Shown here one piece after another: positions 62,314 to 64,000 of a DNA stretch of 64,000 bases (positions are counted from its first letter, which is position 1; each line of letters opens with the position of its first letter). The stretch is from JAFLBI01 sp964616465. Its GTDB lineage: Bacteria; Bacteroidota; Bacteroidia; Chitinophagales; Chitinophagaceae. The notes beneath the pieces are model-generated. The model did not search any database, was not told the origin of the DNA, and was given only the letters and a program-made list of their open reading frames with translations. The position numbers were made by a program, and so were the translations under genes. The stretch spans positions 1 to 64,000 of the forward strand of contig CAZTTO010000009.1 of the NCBI GenBank assembly GCA_964616465.1, given 5' to 3'.

Positions 62314-63273
62314 CTAAAAGCCGGCTGGCTTTAATTTTAACCCAGCAATTTCTTCCCAGCCCATTATGAGATTCATATTCTGAACAGCTTGTCCACTCGC
62401 ACCCTTTAGTAAGTTATCAATGATACTATGAACAACCAATTTAGATCCAATTTTTTCAAGTTGAATGAGGCACTTATTGGTTTGTACAACTTGCTTTAAG
62501 TAAATAGCAGTTTTAGAAATATGCGTAAAGGGATGACCGTTATAAAACTGATTATACAAATCTAATAATTCAACTTCAGACAAATCGGTATGGATTGTGC
62601 TGCTTACAAATATGCCCCGTGAAAAATCGCCACGCCAAGGAATAAAATTGATTTCAACTCCAGGTAAATTTTCTCTTACTTCAGCTAAATGCTGATGTGT
62701 TAAGGTTTTATACGCTTGAATATTACCTACACGCCAACTAAAGTGACTGGTTGCTGAAAGCGATTGACCTGCACCTGTTGACCCAGTAATACCTGTTGTA
62801 TGAACTTCGCTTAAAACATCAGTTTGCAAAAGTGGCAATAATCCTAATTGTATTGCAGTAGCAAAGCAACCTGGATTAGCAATAGATGAAGCAGTAGATA
62901 TTTTACTTCGATTTATTTCTGGAAGTCCATATACAAAAGAGCGATCTGCAATAGTTGCATTTTCCGATAAACGAAAGTCGTTGGTTAGGTCTATTAATTT
63001 GACTGAGGTATTTATTCTATTTTGTTGCAACCATTTAACAGATTCCCCATGACCTAGACACAAAAAAAGCACATCAATAGATTGAGATAATTCGGGTGAA
63101 AAAACAAGATCAGTTTCTCCCACTAAATCAGGATGAGCTGCATACAATGGTTGTTGTGCATGACTTCTACTAACCACTTCCGAAATTTCTACGAAAGGGT
63201 GTTGCAATAAAAGACGTATTAGTTCACCTCCTGTATAGCCTGCGCCACCAATAATTCCAACTTTAGCTTTCAT
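62314..63273 (-). CDS. argC: N-acetyl-gamma-glutamyl-phosphate reductase
   Basis: An arginine synthesis enzyme that reduces N-acyl-glutamyl phosphate to the semialdehyde with NADPH. The 319-residue protein has the nucleotide motif GGAGYTGGE (9-17) and the catalytic C136 in NPGCFATA. Bacteroidota may use N-succinyl rather than N-acetyl intermediates; the acyl group is not readable from sequence. It overlaps argG by 11 bases. Confidence 0.93.
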   Translation of the reverse strand: MKAKVGIIGGAGYTGGELIRLLLQHPFVEISEVVSRSHAQQPLYAAHPDLVGETDLVFSPELSQSIDVLFLCLGHGESVKWLQQNRINTSVKLIDLTNDFRLSENATIADRSFVYGLPEINRSKISTASSIANPGCFATAIQLGLLPLLQTDVLSEVHTTGITGSTGAGQSLSATSHFSWRVGNIQAYKTLTHQHLAEVRENLPGVEINFIPWRGDFSRGIFVSSTIHTDLSEVELLDLYNQFYNGHPFTHISKTAIYLKQVVQTNKCLIQLEKIGSKLVVHSIIDNLLKGASGQAVQNMNLIMGWEEIAGLKLKPAGF

Positions 63274-64000
63274 GTTGGGTATTGTTTACCTGATGAAAAA
63301 TTGCAGTTTGATTTCCAAATATCTTACTAAATCCACGCACATCATTTCCAGTCCATCCAGTATTCATTTCTCCATACTTTCCGAACTTACTACTCATTAA
63401 ATCGTTGGCACTTTCAATTCCAAGAATTTGAAAGCGATAAGGATGTAATTCAATAAACACTTTACCATTTACGGTCGATTGGCTGCTAGATAAAAACGAT
63501 TCTATATCACGCATAACAGGATCCAGAATTTGTCCTTCATGTAACCAGTTTCCATAAAATGAAGCCAATTGTTCTTTCCACTGCAACTGCCATTTAGTTA
63601 GCACATGCTTTTCTAAAGCATGATGGGCTTTTAAAATAACCATAGGTGCAGCAGCTTCAAATCCAACCCTACCTTTAATACCTATAATTGTATCACCAAC
63701 ATGTATATCTCTTCCAATTGCATAGGCACCTGCCAATTCCTGAAGATCTGCTATCAGAGATGCAGGATGATCGTATTTTTTTCCATTTAAAACAACGGGT
63801 TCTCCCCCAACAAATTCCAATGAAATTTCTTGAGGTTGATGTTGTGTTAAGGGTGTAGGCCAAGCTTCCTCTGGTAACCAACCCTTGCTTTGCAGTGTTT
63901 CTCTACCGCCTACACTTGTTCCCCACAAACCTTTATTAATGGAGTAGGCAGCTTTTTCAAAATTCATTTCAACCCCTTTTGATTTGAGATAGGCAATTTC
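63263..64000 (-). CDS. argG: Argininosuccinate synthase (3' part only, cut by window edge)
   Basis: The frame is open to the end of the window (245 codons plus stop visible). The visible part matches the C-terminal half of argininosuccinate synthase: MNFEKAAYSINKGLWGTSVGG, the IGIKGRVGFEAAAP segment and a C-terminal tail. The in-frame ATG at 63967 is internal, not the true start. The order argG-argC on one strand suggests an arginine operon continuing beyond the edge. Confidence 0.9.
   Translation of the reverse strand, partial: EIAYLKSKGVEMNFEKAAYSINKGLWGTSVGGRETLQSKGWLPEEAWPTPLTQHQPQEISLEFVGGEPVVLNGKKYDHPASLIADLQELAGAYAIGRDIHVGDTIIGIKGRVGFEAAAPMVILKAHHALEKHVLTKWQLQWKEQLASFYGNWLHEGQILDPVMRDIESFLSSSQSTVNGKVFIELHPYRFQILGIESANDLMSSKFGKYGEMNTGWTGNDVRGFSKIFGNQTAIFHQVNNTQHES

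Overview
The window is AT-rich bacterial chromosome that reads as a member of the Bacteroidota, most like the Chitinophagaceae. This is inferred from several traits. Start codons mostly lack Shine-Dalgarno sequences and often follow TAnnTTTG -7 promoter boxes. There are two fused alpha/beta E1 dehydrogenases and a GldJ-type lipoprotein. The dcw cluster runs mraZ-rsmH-ftsL-ftsI(PASTA)-murE-mraY-murD-ftsW-murG-murC-ftsQ-ftsA-ftsZ without murF or ddl. AtpC is short and lies with atpD, apart from the other ATP synthase genes, and S16 has a long tail. Nearly every gene is a housekeeping gene. I see no integrase, transposase, prophage, CRISPR array or defence island.

Region by region. 1-294: an elongator tRNA-Met preceded on the plus strand by a tandem array of tRNA-3'-half-plus-terminator units, cut by the window edge. 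347-8652: two E1 enzymes flanking a FAH-family enzyme, pth, rplY, prs and divergent radC. 8810-12328: two DUF1573 secreted proteins, an aminotransferase and an ammonium channel. 12338-20372: a probable exopolysaccharide (beta-glucan-like) locus of a sensor kinase, a BcsB-like protein, a glycosyltransferase with a MshEN-like N-terminus and a large membrane protein, with a divergent GH5 glycanase. 20438-22939: lysA, an MlaF-like ATPase and a thioredoxin-like protein. 22936-26729: thioesterase, rimM, rpsP, ffh and a TlpA-like protein. 26821-33878: START-like protein, an unknown gene, an LptF/G permease, Tat-exported superoxide dismutase, CDF transporter, M20 peptidase, S4 protein and an SDR epimerase. 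34010-50059: the dcw cell-wall and division cluster, all on the minus strand. 50346-64000: queA, two more sensor kinases, yqgE, atpDC, gldJ, a universal stress protein, nadE, argC and partial argG.

The genes fit together in several ways. LysA supplies meso-diaminopimelate or lysine, and MurE carries the DNPR motif of the DAP-adding type, so peptidoglycan is probably DAP-type. The dcw genes build lipid II and the divisome. rplY/pth, rpsP/rimM and ffh serve translation and secretion. The most unusual locus is 12338-20372: it resembles a bacterial cellulose synthase cluster, but the synthase has no C-terminal PilZ domain. It carries instead an N-terminal T2SSE/MshEN-like domain, the fold that binds c-di-GMP in MshE and NfrB. 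An adjacent histidine kinase and a GH5 glycanase complete the set. This is the best candidate for an undescribed system, although its function is inferred from domains only.
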